Source: Fibrobacteria bacterium (GTDB lineage Bacteria > Fibrobacterota > Fibrobacteria > UBA11236). From it: DNA of 47,651 bases. Position 1 is the first letter of the stretch, and every line of letters begins with the position of its first letter. Below the pieces are notes generated by a model that saw only the letters and a list, made by a program, of their open reading frames with translations, ran no database searches and was not told where the DNA came from. Shown in pieces: positions 8,627 through 17,637 of the stretch. The stretch lies in assembly GCA_017881725.1 (NCBI GenBank), contig JADGQO010000092.1, positions 1-47,651 on the forward strand. Reading direction: 5' to 3'. A program made the position numbers and the translations under genes.

Positions 8627-9400
8627 ATGAGGCTGGCGCCGAAAGAAGTGGAAAAGCTGATGTTGCACGGCGCGGGGACGCTCGCGCAAAAACGGTTATG
8701 GCGCGGACTGCGTCTGAATTATCCGGAAGCCATCGCGTTGATTGCCTCCCAGCTGTTGGAACTGATTCGCGAAGGCCATTCCGTAGCCGAATTGATGGAT
8801 ACTGGAAAACGGATCCTGGGGCGGAACCAAGTCCTGCCCGGAGTCGCCGATTTGGCCGATGAAGTGCAGGTGGAAGGCACCTTTTTAGACGGCGTGAAAT
8901 TGGTTACGGTGCATCATCCCATTTGCAGCCTACATGGTGATTTGGCCCTGTACGGATCGGGGTTGGAGGGATTAATCCCGCCGGTCCTGCTTGCCAAACA
9001 GGAGAGCGTCGCTTCGACGTACCAGCCCGGGGAATTCCTTTTGGAGGAAGCGCCCATTGAATTGAACTGCGGACGAGAGGCGGTGGAGCTGGACGTGGTC
9101 AATCTGGGTGATCGGCCCATTCAGGTGGGTTCGCATTATCCCTTCTTCGAGGTGAACGCGCAGTTACGCTTCAACCGGACCGTCGCGCTGGACAAGCGCC
9201 TGGATATTCCCAGCGGCACGGCGGTGCGTTTCGAACCGGGCGAGTCGAAAAAGGTGCGCCTGATTCCGTTGGCCGGCCAACGCTTGGTATATGGAGGAAA
9301 CGCATTAATCAGCGGCTCCGTCGACGGGGACAATGCCATAGCCGCGGTGTTACGTGCCCGCCAAGCCGGATTCGCCGGCAGCGAAGGGGGCCTGCCATGA
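8627..9400 (+). CDS. ureAB: Fused urease gamma-beta subunit (UreA-UreB)
   Basis: Structural urease subunit, 257 aa. Residues 1-100 match the gamma subunit ([14 protein letters not shown] start, [12 protein letters not shown], ending VTVHHPI). About 135-245 match the beta subunit ([23 protein letters not shown] in part, then [28 protein letters not shown] and [16 protein letters not shown]). A linker of about 35 residues joins them. Such a fusion is known in Helicobacter and some other bacteria, where two rather than three chains build the enzyme. It overlaps ureC by 4 bases (ATGA). Confidence 0.95.
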   Translation: MRLAPKEVEKLMLHGAGTLAQKRLWRGLRLNYPEAIALIASQLLELIREGHSVAELMDTGKRILGRNQVLPGVADLADEVQVEGTFLDGVKLVTVHHPICSLHGDLALYGSGLEGLIPPVLLAKQESVASTYQPGEFLLEEAPIELNCGREAVELDVVNLGDRPIQVGSHYPFFEVNAQLRFNRTVALDKRLDIPSGTAVRFEPGESKKVRLIPLAGQRLVYGGNALISGSVDGDNAIAAVLRARQAGFAGSEGGLP

Positions 9401-11112
9401 GCCTGAAATTGGACCGGCGCGCGTACGCCGACATGTACGGGCCTACGCGCGGCGATCGCGTACGCCTGGGAGACACCTCCCTCATCATCGAGGTGGAAAA
9501 GGATTTTACCGTCTACGGGGAAGAATGCAAATTCGGCGGCGGCAAGGTGCTGCGCGACGGCATGGGGCAGGCTTCCGGAGCGGCCCAATCCTCCGCGCTC
9601 GATCTCCTGCTCACCAACGCCTTGATCGTCGACTATACCGGAATCTACAAGGCGGACATCGGCGTGAAGGCCGGACGCATCCACGCCATCGGCAAGGCGG
9701 GCAATCCGCATATCATGCCCGGAGTGCATGCCGACATGGTGGTGGGACCCACCACGGAAGTCATCGCGGCGGAAGGCCTCATCGTAACGGCCGGCGGCAT
9801 CGACTCGCATATCCATTTCATCTGTCCGCAACAGGCCAACGAGGCCCTGGCTTCCGGAATCACCACTTTTATTGGTGGCGGTACCGGACCCGCCACGGGG
9901 ACCAACGCCACCACTTGCACGCCCGGAGCGGCCCATTTGGAAATGATGTTGCGCGCCACGGATTCGATTCCCATGAATTTCGGTTTCCTTGGTAAGGGCA
10001 ACTCCTCGCGACCGCAGGGCCTGGTCGAACAAATCGAGGCCGGCGCCGTCGGATTGAAATTGCACGAGGACTGGGGCACGACGCCAGCGGCCATTGACGC
10101 CTGCCTTTCCGTCGCGGATCAGCATGACGTCCAGGTGGCCATCCATACCGATACTTTGAACGAGAGCGGATTCGTGGAAGCGACCATCGCCGCGTTCAAG
10201 GGCCGCGCCATCCATTCCTTCCATACTGAAGGGGCCGGCGGGGGCCATGCGCCGGACATCATCAAGGTATGCGGGCTGGACAACGTGCTGCCCTCCTCGA
10301 CCAATCCCACCCGTCCCTATACGGTGAACACCTTGGCCGAACATCTGGACATGCTGATGGTTTGCCATCATCTCGATAAAAACATTCCCGAGGACGTGGC
10401 CTTCGCGGAAAGCCGCATCCGCGGCGAAACCATCGCCGCCGAGGACATTCTCCACGATATGGGCGCCATCTCCATGATGTCTTCCGATTCGCAGGCCATG
10501 GGCCGCGTGGGCGAAGTCGTCACGCGCACCTGGCAGACGGCGCATAAGATGAAGACTCAACGCGGAGCCCTGCCGGAAGACGCCCCGGGCCGCGCGGATA
10601 ACTTCCGCGTCAAACGCTACATCGCCAAATACACCATCAATCCCGCCTTGGCCCATGGCATGGCGACGGAAATCGGTTCCTTGGAAGTGGGCAAGCTCGC
10701 CGATTTGGTGATATGGAATCCGGCCTTTTTCGGCGTCAAGCCGGAGCTGATCCTAAAGGGCGGTTATATCGTGCAGGCCCAGATGGGCGATCCCAACGCG
10801 TCCATCCCCACGCCGCAACCGTATATGTCCCGGCCCATGTTCGGCGCCCTGGGATCCGCAGTAGGCATGACTTCGTTGGCGTTCGTATCCCGCGCGTCCT
10901 TGGAAAAAGTCCGAACGCAGTACGGACTCTCCAAACGCGTGGCGGCAGTATCCGGTTGCCGGACCGTCCGCAAGTCGGACATGCGTTTGAACGACGCCTT
11001 GCCGAAAATGGAAGTCGATCCGGAAACCTACCAAGTGAAAGCCGACGGAAAAATCCTGACTTGCGAGCCCGCGACCTCCTTGCCGCTGGCCCGCCTGTAC
11101 TCTTTTTTCTGA
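9397..11112 (+). CDS. ureC: Urease alpha (catalytic) subunit UreC
   Basis: Catalytic subunit of nickel urease, which hydrolyses urea to ammonia and carbamate in the cytoplasm; 571 aa, normal length. All active-site residues are visible: the metal-binding pair in DSHIHF (His138, His140), the carbamylated lysine in GLKLHEDWG (Lys221), His250 and His276, the mobile-flap Cys-His in MVCHHLD (Cys323, His324) and the metal-binding Asp364 in [11 protein letters not shown]. It is translationally coupled to ureAB. Nothing suggests truncation or loss of function. Confidence 0.98.
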   Translation: MSLKLDRRAYADMYGPTRGDRVRLGDTSLIIEVEKDFTVYGEECKFGGGKVLRDGMGQASGAAQSSALDLLLTNALIVDYTGIYKADIGVKAGRIHAIGKAGNPHIMPGVHADMVVGPTTEVIAAEGLIVTAGGIDSHIHFICPQQANEALASGITTFIGGGTGPATGTNATTCTPGAAHLEMMLRATDSIPMNFGFLGKGNSSRPQGLVEQIEAGAVGLKLHEDWGTTPAAIDACLSVADQHDVQVAIHTDTLNESGFVEATIAAFKGRAIHSFHTEGAGGGHAPDIIKVCGLDNVLPSSTNPTRPYTVNTLAEHLDMLMVCHHLDKNIPEDVAFAESRIRGETIAAEDILHDMGAISMMSSDSQAMGRVGEVVTRTWQTAHKMKTQRGALPEDAPGRADNFRVKRYIAKYTINPALAHGMATEIGSLEVGKLADLVIWNPAFFGVKPELILKGGYIVQAQMGDPNASIPTPQPYMSRPMFGALGSAVGMTSLAFVSRASLEKVRTQYGLSKRVAAVSGCRTVRKSDMRLNDALPKMEVDPETYQVKADGKILTCEPATSLPLARLYSFF

Positions 11113-11130
11113 CGGCGGGATTTTACGCGC

Positions 11131-11853
11131 ATGACGGCTGACGATTCATCCGGGGTTCCCGGCGAGAAAATAGCGGTAAGTCCCTTGGGCTTGCTGCAGT
11201 TGGCCGACGCGAATTTTCCCTCGGGAGGATTCGCCTTTTCCAACGGACTGGAAGGTTTGGCCAAGCTCGGTCATTTGCAAAGCTTGGAGGATTTCCGTCA
11301 GTATTTGCACGCGGCCTTGGACCAGGCCACAAGCGCCGATATGGCGTTTTTCAATTCCGCTTATTGGGCCGGCGGGGTAGGGGAGGGCGGTGAACTGGAG
11401 TTGATCGGCGAGGAATGGGACGCATGGGTTTTTCTACCCACTTTGCGCCGCGCCGGTTTGAGCCAGGGTCAAAGCTGGTGCCGGTCGATGGAGGAGGTCT
11501 ATGCGACTCCCGCCATCGTGCGCATGCGGGCCGACTTCCAATTCCGGAAAATTCCCATGCATTTTTTGTTGGTGCTCGCCGTTAGTCTGCGTCGATTGGA
11601 ATTGCCCCTGGACCAGGCGCAAAGGGTTTTCCTGCATATGGCGTTGCGCGATCCCTTGAGCGCGGCCGTTCGATTGGGACTGCTCGGTTCCCTGCAAGCG
11701 CAAAAACTGCATCGGGAATCGCTGCCGATCGCGGAAGCCTTCGCGCGGGAGCATTGCGACTTGCGCTTCGATCAAGCCCTGCGTTCGGCGCCCATGATAG
11801 AGCTGGCGCAGGCGAGCCACGAGAACTTGTATTCCAAATTATTCCAAAGTTGA
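11131..11853 (+). CDS. ureF: Urease accessory protein UreF
   Basis: Helical accessory protein, 240 aa, which links UreD to UreG and gates the GTPase during nickel insertion. The opening [21 protein letters not shown] (about 24-44) is the conserved UreF start, and the carboxyl [23 protein letters not shown] block also fits. The order UreC then UreF, with no ureE between, is notable: no separate nickel metallochaperone gene is seen in the operon. Confidence 0.93.
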   Translation: MTADDSSGVPGEKIAVSPLGLLQLADANFPSGGFAFSNGLEGLAKLGHLQSLEDFRQYLHAALDQATSADMAFFNSAYWAGGVGEGGELELIGEEWDAWVFLPTLRRAGLSQGQSWCRSMEEVYATPAIVRMRADFQFRKIPMHFLLVLAVSLRRLELPLDQAQRVFLHMALRDPLSAAVRLGLLGSLQAQKLHRESLPIAEAFAREHCDLRFDQALRSAPMIELAQASHENLYSKLFQS

Positions 11854-11866
11854 GAGGATGATCCCG

Positions 11867-12664
11867 ATGGAAAAATTCACCATTCGCCCTCGCGGCGGGC
11901 ATTCCCACGGCCATTCCGATGGCCACAGCCATTCCGATGGCCACGATCATGGTCCGCACGGGCATACGCATGAACCTTTCGAATCCCCCGGCGAATTCAA
12001 ATTGCGCGAGCTGGCCTTGCCCGACCGCAACTTCACCCGGCGCGCGTTTACCATCGGCATCGGCGGACCCGTCGGTTCCGGCAAGACTGCGCTGACCCTG
12101 GCCCTGTGCCAACATCTCAGGGAACAATACAGTTTGGGAGTGGTCACCAACGATATTTTCACCCGTGAGGACGGGGAGTTCCTGACCCGGCATTCGGCCT
12201 TGCCCGCCGACCGCATCGAAGCGGTGGAAACCGGAGGCTGTCCGCACGCGGCCATCCGCGAGGACGTTTCCCTGAACGTCGCGGCCCTGGAGTTGTTGAT
12301 GGATCGGTTTAGTGGCGCCATCGACCTCTTGTTCGTCGAAAGCGGCGGGGATAACCTGGCGGCCCACTTCGGCCGAGAATTGGCGGACTATACCATCTAT
12401 GTCATTGACGTTTCCGGAGGCGATAAAATCCCCCGCAAGGGCGGTCCGGGAATCACGCAAAGCGATTTGCTGGTGATCAACAAGACCGACTTGGCTCCCT
12501 TGATCGGCGCCGATTTGGAAGTCATGCGCCGTGATTCGACGAGGATGCGCGGGGAGGGTCCCTTCCTGTTCGCGCAGGTGAAAGTCGGTTTGGGCGTTCC
12601 GGAAATCGCCGCGCACATTCTTCAGGCTTGGAAAAATACGGCGCCTGCCGGCGTCGAAAAATAA
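11867..12664 (+). CDS. ureG: Urease accessory GTPase UreG with His-rich amino end
   Basis: SIMIBI-class GTPase that powers nickel delivery to urease; 265 aa from ATG 11867. I prefer this start to ATG 11858 because GAGAGG lies 9 bases before it and directly abuts the earlier one. Residues 11-36 hold ten histidines in HSHGH/GHDHG-like repeats, a nickel-binding stretch that may stand in for the missing UreE. Then come the P-loop GGPVGSGKT (about 66-74), the nickel-binding motif in [13 protein letters not shown], the VESGGDNLA switch and the guanine motif NKTDL. Confidence 0.95.
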   Translation: MEKFTIRPRGGHSHGHSDGHSHSDGHDHGPHGHTHEPFESPGEFKLRELALPDRNFTRRAFTIGIGGPVGSGKTALTLALCQHLREQYSLGVVTNDIFTREDGEFLTRHSALPADRIEAVETGGCPHAAIREDVSLNVAALELLMDRFSGAIDLLFVESGGDNLAAHFGRELADYTIYVIDVSGGDKIPRKGGPGITQSDLLVINKTDLAPLIGADLEVMRRDSTRMRGEGPFLFAQVKVGLGVPEIAAHILQAWKNTAPAGVEK

Positions 12665-12708
12665 TCAGTAGTAAATTTTCAAATCACGACAATCAACAAG
12701 GAGCGCTC

Positions 12709-12948
12709 ATGTCCTCATTACGGAATCATCTATTCGCATTGACCGTCGTCCTCTCCGCCCTTCCGGCTCTTGCCCATCCTGGCCATGCCGGTTCCGCATC
12801 GGGCAACGTATCATCCTATCTGGGGCAGCTCCCTAGCGTGGGCGAAGTAGTCCTCACCACCGCATCGAAGGATTTTTGGCGTAAGACGTTCATCTCCAAA
12901 TACAACCTCGGAAATCTTGGGGACCGCGTCTCGATTGCTTGGGAGTAA
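12709..12948 (+). CDS. Small secreted protein with AHPGH mature end, unknown function
   Basis: 79 aa from ATG 12709, which has AAGGAG 8 bases upstream. It starts with a clear signal peptide (hydrophobic LFALTVVLSALPALA) that should be cut just before or within AHPGHAGS, exposing histidines near the new amino end. The next 55 residues are not recognised and hold no cysteine. The AHPGH signature right after a signal peptide is a feature of HupE/UreJ nickel permeases, but there are no membrane segments here. It follows ureG by 44 bases and is followed by a strong terminator, so it is probably the last urease-operon gene. A periplasmic nickel-binding role is a guess. Confidence 0.65.
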   Translation: MSSLRNHLFALTVVLSALPALAHPGHAGSASGNVSSYLGQLPSVGEVVLTTASKDFWRKTFISKYNLGNLGDRVSIAWE

Positions 12949-13030
12949 GGGATTTCCCCCGGGGATGATTCGCCTGCATAGGCAACCGCCAAGTCCCGCT
13001 TATCTTCGCCTACCTTGCTAAAGTCCTACC

Positions 13031-13059
13031 GGCATCCAACTCGTGTGGATGCCTTTTTT
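13031..13059 (+). terminator. Rho-independent terminator of the urease operon
   Basis: GGCATCCA and TGGATGCC form a perfect 8-bp stem around a 7-base loop and are followed by six T. It lies 83 bases after the small secreted protein and separates the urease operon from the porin genes. Confidence 0.9.
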
Positions 13060-13116
13060 GATCCGCTCCGATAGCCGCCCTCCTACGTCATTCTTCACAG
13101 CATGGGTACAACCAAT

Positions 13117-13144
13117 TGGGGCTGACGGTATTCCTGGGGCTGAC
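13117..13144 (+). promoter_or_regulatory. Direct repeat upstream of porin 1, possible enhancer
   Basis: TGGGGCTGAC occurs exactly twice (13117-13126 and 13135-13144), 18 bp centre to centre. It stands about 150 bp upstream of the sigma-54-like promoter at 13289, a typical distance for an enhancer-binding protein. The remaining bases of the 12949-13361 gap hold only the terminator and this promoter region. Confidence 0.35.
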
Positions 13145-13288
13145 AAACCATTGCTGTTCTGAATTTTTTGTCGTTAATTGCTACGAAGTTTTCCGACTTG
13201 TGAAGGATTGTTATGACAAAAGACAAGGTGATCGATTAATTGCGAATAATTCAGATATAACGGCCTGTTTTCAGCGCATATCGCAATC

Positions 13289-13304
13289 TGGCATGGAGAT
13301 TGAT
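13289..13304 (+). promoter_or_regulatory. Sigma-54-like promoter of porin 1
   Basis: TGGCATG-GAGA-TTGAT matches the -24 box well and the -12 box except for A in place of the usual C (TTGAT for TTGCW). The same variant stands before the second porin. Predicted transcription start is near 13315, about 47 bases before the chosen ATG, similar to the urtA layout. Confidence 0.45.
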
Positions 13305-13361
13305 GTAATGAACTGCAGGAAAATTCCCATCCAGTCCGGGAAGGGAAAACTAGGAGTAAGC

Positions 13362-14357
13362 ATGAATCAATCGAAAATGTTGCCGATGGCGTTGACTGTT
13401 CTGGGCCTCGGCGCCGCGACTACTTTTGCGGATATCAAAATCAATGATAACCTGAGCACGGCGGGATTTTTAGATATGTCCACATTGGCGATTACGCCGG
13501 ACAAGGGCAAGGCCAGCTGGAATGCGTCCTTCGATCAGTTTCGATTAAACTTCATGTATAAGTTCGGAAACGTTTCGGCCCGCGGCGATATTTCTTCCAT
13601 GCCTTCCACTGATTCCTCGGGGCTGCCCGGCGGAGGGGGCAAACCCGGCGGACCCAACTCCTCTTTCTTCCTGAAACAGGGCTTCGTGAATTATTCCATG
13701 GGCGAAGTCGGTCTTACCGCCGGTCGCTTCCTGAGTTCCTCCGGCTTTGAAGCCGCGGATCCGACTGGCATGTTCCAATATTCCTATTCGAAGACCTTGG
13801 TTTACGGCTATTACCAAAACGGTTTGGCCTTGAACTACTCGACCAAAATGTTCGGCCTGTACGGCGCCATCGTATCCGACCTTTGGAATCCCCAAGAGTT
13901 CGATGTCAAATCCAGCCCCGGCTTTGAAGGTCAGGTGACCTTGACTCCTGTAGAAGGCGTGACCGCCAAAGTCGCTTACCTCTATCAGATGTATGATGCG
14001 AGTCTAGTTGGTAAGACCGATCAACAACTAATCAATGCCTGGGCTCAATATGCAAAAGGAGCAATAACCGCTGCGGCAGAATTCAATTACATGATGGACT
14101 GGGGTCCTGGCGACTTGAAGGGCATGGGATTCTTGGTCATGGGTAACTACAAGGTTACGGATAAGGCTGCCGTAACGGTTCGTTATAGCGCCATTGATCT
14201 GGATGATAAAAATTCCGCGACGGATGATTACGACAGTGAAATCACCCTCAGCCCCAGTTTTGCCGTCAGCCCAAATTGGCTGGTACTGGCTGAATTCAAG
14301 CAGGAAATCGACAAGAAAAACACCAACTATGCGGTAGAAAGCACCTTCTCTTTCTAA
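13362..14357 (+). CDS. Outer-membrane beta-barrel porin (porin 1)
   Basis: 331 aa from ATG 13362, which has TAGGAG 6 bases upstream; the open frame extends back to 13116 but that part overlaps the promoter region. A signal peptide (MLPMALTVLGLGAATTFA) is followed by alternating hydrophobic/polar strands rich in Tyr, Gly and Phe, and the chain ends in Phe, as outer-membrane barrels do. A Gly/Pro-rich loop (LPGGGGKPGGPNSS, about 90-103) looks surface exposed. It resembles the BBP2/OmpL-like barrel group. Its place between the urease genes and PII, and the sigma-54-like promoter, suggest it admits urea or another nitrogen source; this is inference. Confidence 0.8.
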   Translation: MNQSKMLPMALTVLGLGAATTFADIKINDNLSTAGFLDMSTLAITPDKGKASWNASFDQFRLNFMYKFGNVSARGDISSMPSTDSSGLPGGGGKPGGPNSSFFLKQGFVNYSMGEVGLTAGRFLSSSGFEAADPTGMFQYSYSKTLVYGYYQNGLALNYSTKMFGLYGAIVSDLWNPQEFDVKSSPGFEGQVTLTPVEGVTAKVAYLYQMYDASLVGKTDQQLINAWAQYAKGAITAAAEFNYMMDWGPGDLKGMGFLVMGNYKVTDKAAVTVRYSAIDLDDKNSATDDYDSEITLSPSFAVSPNWLVLAEFKQEIDKKNTNYAVESTFSF

Positions 14358-14378
14358 GTCGGCGAGTGGATGGTCTTT

Positions 14379-14436
14379 AACCCGGTATGCGGATGGAGTA
14401 GGGGGTGGTTTCGACTCCGTACTCGTCCCCCGGGTT
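14379..14436 (+). terminator. Large hairpin after porin 1, possible terminator
   Basis: AACCCGG and CCGGGTT bracket a 58-base structured block that also holds GGGGG/CCCCC and GGAGT/ACTCC pairings. The T run (TTTT at about 14447) is short and distant, so termination is likely but not certain. Confidence 0.45.
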
Positions 14437-14600
14437 CAACGAGTGCTTTTAGATGAAGATTTTAGAATTGTTAATCAAGTGTCTTTAATTGTCATATTAA
14501 AAAAATAAAGTGTCCTGATTTGTAATATCAAGAATGTCCGAAATTACAAAATACCGATTTTTTAACGATTGTTGTACAAAGGGTGTCAATTAGGCGAATC
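14437..14600 (+). other. AT-rich upstream region of porin 2
   Basis: No gene is seen. The stretch is much richer in A and T than its surroundings and holds AAGTGTC twice (14477-14483 and 14508-14514). It lies directly before the sigma-54-like promoter of the second porin and may hold activator or IHF-type binding sites. Confidence 0.3.
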
Positions 14601-14616
14601 TGGCATGATGATTGAT
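14601..14616 (+). promoter_or_regulatory. Sigma-54-like promoter of porin 2
   Basis: TGGCATG-ATGA-TTGAT is the same variant as before porin 1, and in both cases the motif is preceded by TC. The predicted transcript would start near 14627, leaving a leader of almost 200 bases before the ATG at 14822. I see no convincing gene in that leader. Confidence 0.45.
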
Positions 14617-14821
14617 ATGAATACCCAAGGTCGGGTCATCCCGAGGGAAAAAAGGATTGAAAATTTGTTGAAGTGGCAGTTTATGGCCTCGGAAAGCGAA
14701 TTTTTTAGTCCATTTGTGTTCAACTTGAGATGCTTTGGCTTTTCTGGAGATGAGAGGCAAAAAGCGTACAAGCGTAATACAAATGGGTTTCAATCCCATA
14801 TCAACACAGGAGTACGACAGG

Positions 14822-15994
14822 ATGATTAAACAATCGCACATTCAAGGCAAAGTTTTCGCTACGGGAGTAGTTAAGATTTCAGCCATGGGTTTCGCTATCG
14901 CCGGCCTTTCCGCCAGTCGAGCTGCTGCGGCGCCCACGATTTCCGGATCGGTGGAAGCCGGTTACAATTACAACTTGACCATTCCCACGGATTCCAATAA
15001 GAATTTTTTGCATAGCTATGACGCGCAATCCAAGACCTTTACGGTAAACAACGCCCATCTGGTTTTTTCCGGATCAGACAGTGCCACCGGATTAGCGTAT
15101 AATGTCGAAACGGATTTTGGTAGCGATGCCGCTGTGAATAGAGCGACCGCTCGAATCGGGGCATCGGGAATCACTTCGGTGACAAATGACCCATCTGGTT
15201 ATGACGTGGACCTCCAAGAAGCCTACGTGACTTGGGCTTTTGGACCCGGTAAAACTTTCGGATTGAAGGCCGGTAAATACGTGACCTATCAAGGCATTGA
15301 AGTCGTGGAAGGCGGAGCGAATCCGACGGTCACGCGCGGCCTTTTGTTCGGGTTGGCGGAACCGATTTCCCATACCGGTTTGGAAGTTTCCGACGTGATC
15401 GGAAAGGTGGACGTCCATGCGGGGTTGGTCAACGGATGCGATGCGTTCAACGACAACAACACTCGTCCTTCCGTGGTCGCCAAGCTCGGCCTTAACCTCG
15501 GGGATCCGCTCGCCCTGACCGTGTCCACCATGTGGGGTCCGGAAGCAGCTGGCAATAATGACAATAACCGTTTGACTTTCGACGCCACCGGAATCACCAA
15601 GCTGGTTCCCATGACCGACCTCTGGTTTCAAGGCATTTACGGTATGGAAGATAAGGCTTCCGCCGTTAAAACTGGCGATGATGCGTCCTGGTTTGGATTC
15701 GGTGTCCAACCCTTGGTGCATTTGAACGCTTGGTTTGCCTTGGGACTTCGTTACGAGTTCTTCAGCGACGCGGACCGTGCCCGCACCAGTTCGACTCTGA
15801 GTAATCTCGGGCTCGAAAAGGATCTCACCGTGCAAAATGTGTCCATCGCACCGACCGTGAACCTGACCAAGTCCACCATGGTACGCGCGGAATTCCGCAT
15901 GGACTTCGCGAGCAATGATATTTTTAAGGATAGCGATAACAAGTTTACCGGCAGCCAAATGGAAGTCGCTGCTGATTGGGTAACGAACTTCTAA
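14822..15994 (+). CDS. Outer-membrane beta-barrel porin, BBP2-like (porin 2)
   Basis: 390 aa from ATG 14822, with AGGAG 9 bases upstream; the frame is open back to 14735 without a better start. A signal peptide ends near SRAAAAPT. The mature chain opens with ISGSVEAGYNYNLT and continues with amphipathic strands, ending VTNF. ISGxVExGYxYN followed by an inner strand about a sodium-channel-like barrel is the pattern of putative beta-barrel porin-2 proteins. It lies 146 bases before the PII gene without an obvious terminator between them, so the two may be cotranscribed. A role in uptake of urea or amides is inferred from context only. Confidence 0.82.
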   Translation: MIKQSHIQGKVFATGVVKISAMGFAIAGLSASRAAAAPTISGSVEAGYNYNLTIPTDSNKNFLHSYDAQSKTFTVNNAHLVFSGSDSATGLAYNVETDFGSDAAVNRATARIGASGITSVTNDPSGYDVDLQEAYVTWAFGPGKTFGLKAGKYVTYQGIEVVEGGANPTVTRGLLFGLAEPISHTGLEVSDVIGKVDVHAGLVNGCDAFNDNNTRPSVVAKLGLNLGDPLALTVSTMWGPEAAGNNDNNRLTFDATGITKLVPMTDLWFQGIYGMEDKASAVKTGDDASWFGFGVQPLVHLNAWFALGLRYEFFSDADRARTSSTLSNLGLEKDLTVQNVSIAPTVNLTKSTMVRAEFRMDFASNDIFKDSDNKFTGSQMEVAADWVTNF

Positions 15995-16113
15995 GTCGGG
16001 AATATACGGGGAGATGAATTTCCATTTCCTCGTAATCATGCCTGGCGGAATTTTTTGAACGACCTTTTTCGCGTGGTGATTATCCAAGCGGAGATGCAGG
16101 GTTTTTGGATTAG

Positions 16114-16479
<366 letters not shown>

Positions 16480-16488
16480 TCCATCTCA

Positions 16489-16519
16489 TCTCCTCCCGGG
16501 GCTTGCCACCGGGAGGAGA
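16489..16519. terminator. Hairpin terminator between glnB and the DUF4416 gene
   Basis: TCTCCTCCCGG and CCGGGAGGAGA form an 11-bp perfect stem with a 9-base loop. The following T run is short (AATTT), but the place between two converging genes suggests it serves both strands. Confidence 0.7.
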
Positions 16520-16531
16520 ATTTCCTGCTTA

Positions 16532-17125
16532 TCATTGCTGAGAAGCGTCCGCTTCGCGAGCAGGCATGCGAGTTGAGAAGGGCCGTCCTTCGTTTCGAAT
16601 CTGGTAGGCCAGCTTAGACCGTGCTGAAGAAAAATAGGTCTGATACGCCTCGCTTCGGTAATCGGGATATGTCCAGGCGAAGGGGTGGAATTTACCGCTT
16701 TCGAAATACAGCGTCGGCTCGACGAAAATCCCATCACGAATATAAACGCGATGGCGTTGGTCTTTGGTAGTCGCCAAAAAGAATTGCCCTAAGGTCAAAT
16801 ACCCCGGATCAATATTCACCGGTCTTAGTCCCGAGTCGCTTTTTTCACGGGATAATTCCGACTCTAATTCATTGGTCCTCAATTTAATGTCGACAATGGA
16901 TTCGCGCGCAATTTGTGGTTCATACGAAATAAAACACCGTAGCGGACTTTTTCCCACTTCTTCGACGTAATAATCGGTCCAAATAAAGGGGATGGGGTCC
17001 ATGATCTCCTCTTCATTCCCAAAATATTGTTTCAAGGTCGACCGCGCCCTGTTTAGGATTTCCAGGTCGGTTCCCAGAAGTCCGACAACCAATTTGACCT
17101 TTACCGGACTCTTAATCCGACCCAT
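16532..17125 (-). CDS. DUF4416 family protein
   Basis: 197 aa. The opening PVKVKLVVGLLGTD, the block PFIWTDYYVEEVG (about 46-58) and GYLTLGQFFLATTKDQRHRVY in part (about 108-125) are those of the uncharacterised DUF4416 family found in several Gram-negative phyla. The function is unknown. It lies alone, divergent from the STAS gene and converging on glnB. Base use here is a little more AT-rich than in its neighbours. Confidence 0.8.
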   Translation of the reverse strand: MGRIKSPVKVKLVVGLLGTDLEILNRARSTLKQYFGNEEEIMDPIPFIWTDYYVEEVGKSPLRCFISYEPQIARESIVDIKLRTNELESELSREKSDSGLRPVNIDPGYLTLGQFFLATTKDQRHRVYIRDGIFVEPTLYFESGKFHPFAWTYPDYRSEAYQTYFSSARSKLAYQIRNEGRPFSTRMPAREADASQQ

Positions 17126-17282
17126 GGTGTTTCCGGTTGAAAAGTGTGGGCCATTCGCGAATTATTATAAATTTGGAAATCTTTTTCATATTTCTTATTC
17201 TGGAGTTCCGGCACTCACGGAGAAGTGCCATCAGTTTTCAAAAGTAAAAAAGAGAAAGCGGACCGCCTCGGCGGAGTCATTT

Positions 17283-17627
17283 ATGGCCAGGAACGTATTT
17301 TCTTGCAGGAATTATGCCAAGAAGGGCCACTCGGTGGTGGAAATAACCGGTGATCTGACGTTCGAAACCGTCGACGTCATGCGGCAGGAGTTCGTGAACC
17401 TCCGCCTGACCCAACCGCAAAAAGTGATTTTGGATTGCTCGGCCGTGTCCATGTTGTCGAGCGTGGGACTAGGAGAGTTTTCCAAACTCATAAAATGGGG
17501 TTTGGAAACCCGATGCGAATTCAAAATCGTATGTCAATCGGGTCATGTCGTCGAAGTGTTGGAAATAGCCGGCATCACCGATATGATTCCCCTTTATCCG
17601 ACCATCGACATCGCTCTGAACCGTTAA
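17283..17627 (+). CDS. STAS-domain protein, anti-sigma-factor-antagonist-like
   Basis: 114 aa from ATG 17283 (GGAG about 6 bases upstream); the frame is open further back but that part does not look coding. A single STAS fold is visible: strand VVEITGDLTFETVDVMRQEF, strand KVILDCSAV, then SMLSSVGLGEFSKL with the serine that partner kinases usually phosphorylate, and a carboxyl helix FKIVCQSGHVVEVLEIAGI. No cognate kinase or sigma factor lies nearby, so the partner is unknown. It ends 10 bases before the sugar kinase gene and is probably cotranscribed with it. Confidence 0.8.
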   Translation: MARNVFSCRNYAKKGHSVVEITGDLTFETVDVMRQEFVNLRLTQPQKVILDCSAVSMLSSVGLGEFSKLIKWGLETRCEFKIVCQSGHVVEVLEIAGITDMIPLYPTIDIALNR

Positions 17628-17637
17628 AAAGAAGGTT

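Noticed and set aside
9136-10656. 506-aa open frame antisense to ureC
   Set aside because: It is a shadow of the strongly conserved ureC frame in GC-rich DNA and has no recognisable domain.
13116-13361. 82-residue amino extension of porin 1
   Set aside because: It precedes a proper ribosome binding site and signal peptide and overlaps the promoter-like motif.
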